Of a DNA stretch of 64,000 nt, positions 63,960 through 64,000 are shown one piece after another. The notes below the pieces were generated by a model, which saw nothing but the letters and a program-made list of their open reading frames with translations, was not told the DNA's origin and searched no databases. The DNA comes from Fluviicola sp. Lineage in GTDB: Bacteria > Bacteroidota > Bacteroidia > Flavobacteriales_D > Crocinitomicaceae. The translations under genes and the position numbers were made by a program. Each line of letters opens with the position of its first letter. The stretch's first letter is position 1. Location: positions 54,494-118,493 of the forward strand of contig JAGOAZ010000008.1 in NCBI GenBank assembly GCA_017983675.1, given 5' to 3'.

Positions 63960-64000
63960 CTTGACTACCAACCAAAGTTGTCAATTATGAGCCATTTAAC

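Noticed and set aside
63965..64000. Possible 3' end of a minus-strand gene entering the window
   Set aside because: Only 11 open codons before a stop, with no recognised family; too short to support a gene, although the inverted repeat below it could be its terminator.
1..64000. Search by eye for tRNA, rRNA, riboswitch, transposase and phage genes
   Set aside because: No gap is large enough or shows the conserved features needed, and no mobile-element protein was recognised. A tRNAscan or Infernal run could still find a small RNA I missed.

Overview
The window looks like chromosomal DNA from a gliding or surface-protein-rich Bacteroidota (Flavobacteriales; possibly a Crocinitomicaceae/Fluviicola-type organism, which is inference only). 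Supporting signs are the low GC content, a complete sprA for the type IX secretion system (T9SS), many proteins ending in type A or gliding-type (CHU_C) T9SS sorting domains, a PorP/SprF-family protein, an IPExxxVDY-family gene between rnc and pyk, a LETM1-related Bacteroidota protein, and promoters of the TTG / TAnnTTTG type. I found no tRNA or rRNA gene, CRISPR array, transposase, integrase or prophage gene. No intergenic stretch exceeds 300 bp.

Layout. 1-7000 is accessory: a truncated secreted protein, a 3' remnant of a probable S41 peptidase gene, a small HTH regulator, and two large secreted T9SS substrates in opposite orientation. The locus is bracketed by two nearly identical 52-bp copies of a gene tail plus terminator. 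7000-12600 is the conserved acpP-fabF-rnc-IPExxxVDY-pyk cluster with divergent purN-marC. 12600-25500 holds the cell-shape genes, but split: mreB sits with purH, while mreC-mreD-mrdA-rodA lies upstream. A T9SS CotH-kinase-like surface protein with its SprF-like partner, and a lipoprotein/DUF2490 pair, lie between them. 25600-30131 is a small glycan cluster (FkbM methyltransferase, flippase, galE, divergent GT4 glycosyltransferase).

30133-36350 contains a LETM1-related protein and the rimP-nusA-infB operon, which has a clear promoter, a terminator-like hairpin in its short leader and another hairpin between nusA and infB. 36338-40721 has an aldose-epimerase-like gene, purD, purQ, a polytopic membrane protein and a GNAT acetyltransferase. 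40723-50927 is the maeB-ruvA-sprA-GNAT run. 51044-57101 groups two T9SS type A substrates (one Omp28-like) with a divergent TlpA-DUF6029-Omp28 lipoprotein operon, so three CxxC-bearing envelope proteins lie within 6 kb. 57155-63798 has a biotinyl carrier protein, an M1-family lipoprotein aminopeptidase and a 1147-residue outer-membrane protein with a SprA-like motif.

How it works together. Central metabolism (pyk, maeB, purine synthesis purN/purH/purD/purQ, fatty acid synthesis) and cell-shape or translation housekeeping genes are interleaved with the T9SS translocon SprA and at least five of its likely substrates. The strongest leads for something undescribed are the putative outer-membrane thiol-redox cluster at 51-57 kb, the recombination-marked surface-protein locus at 0.6-7 kb, the CotH-kinase/SprF pair, and putative attenuators around nusA.
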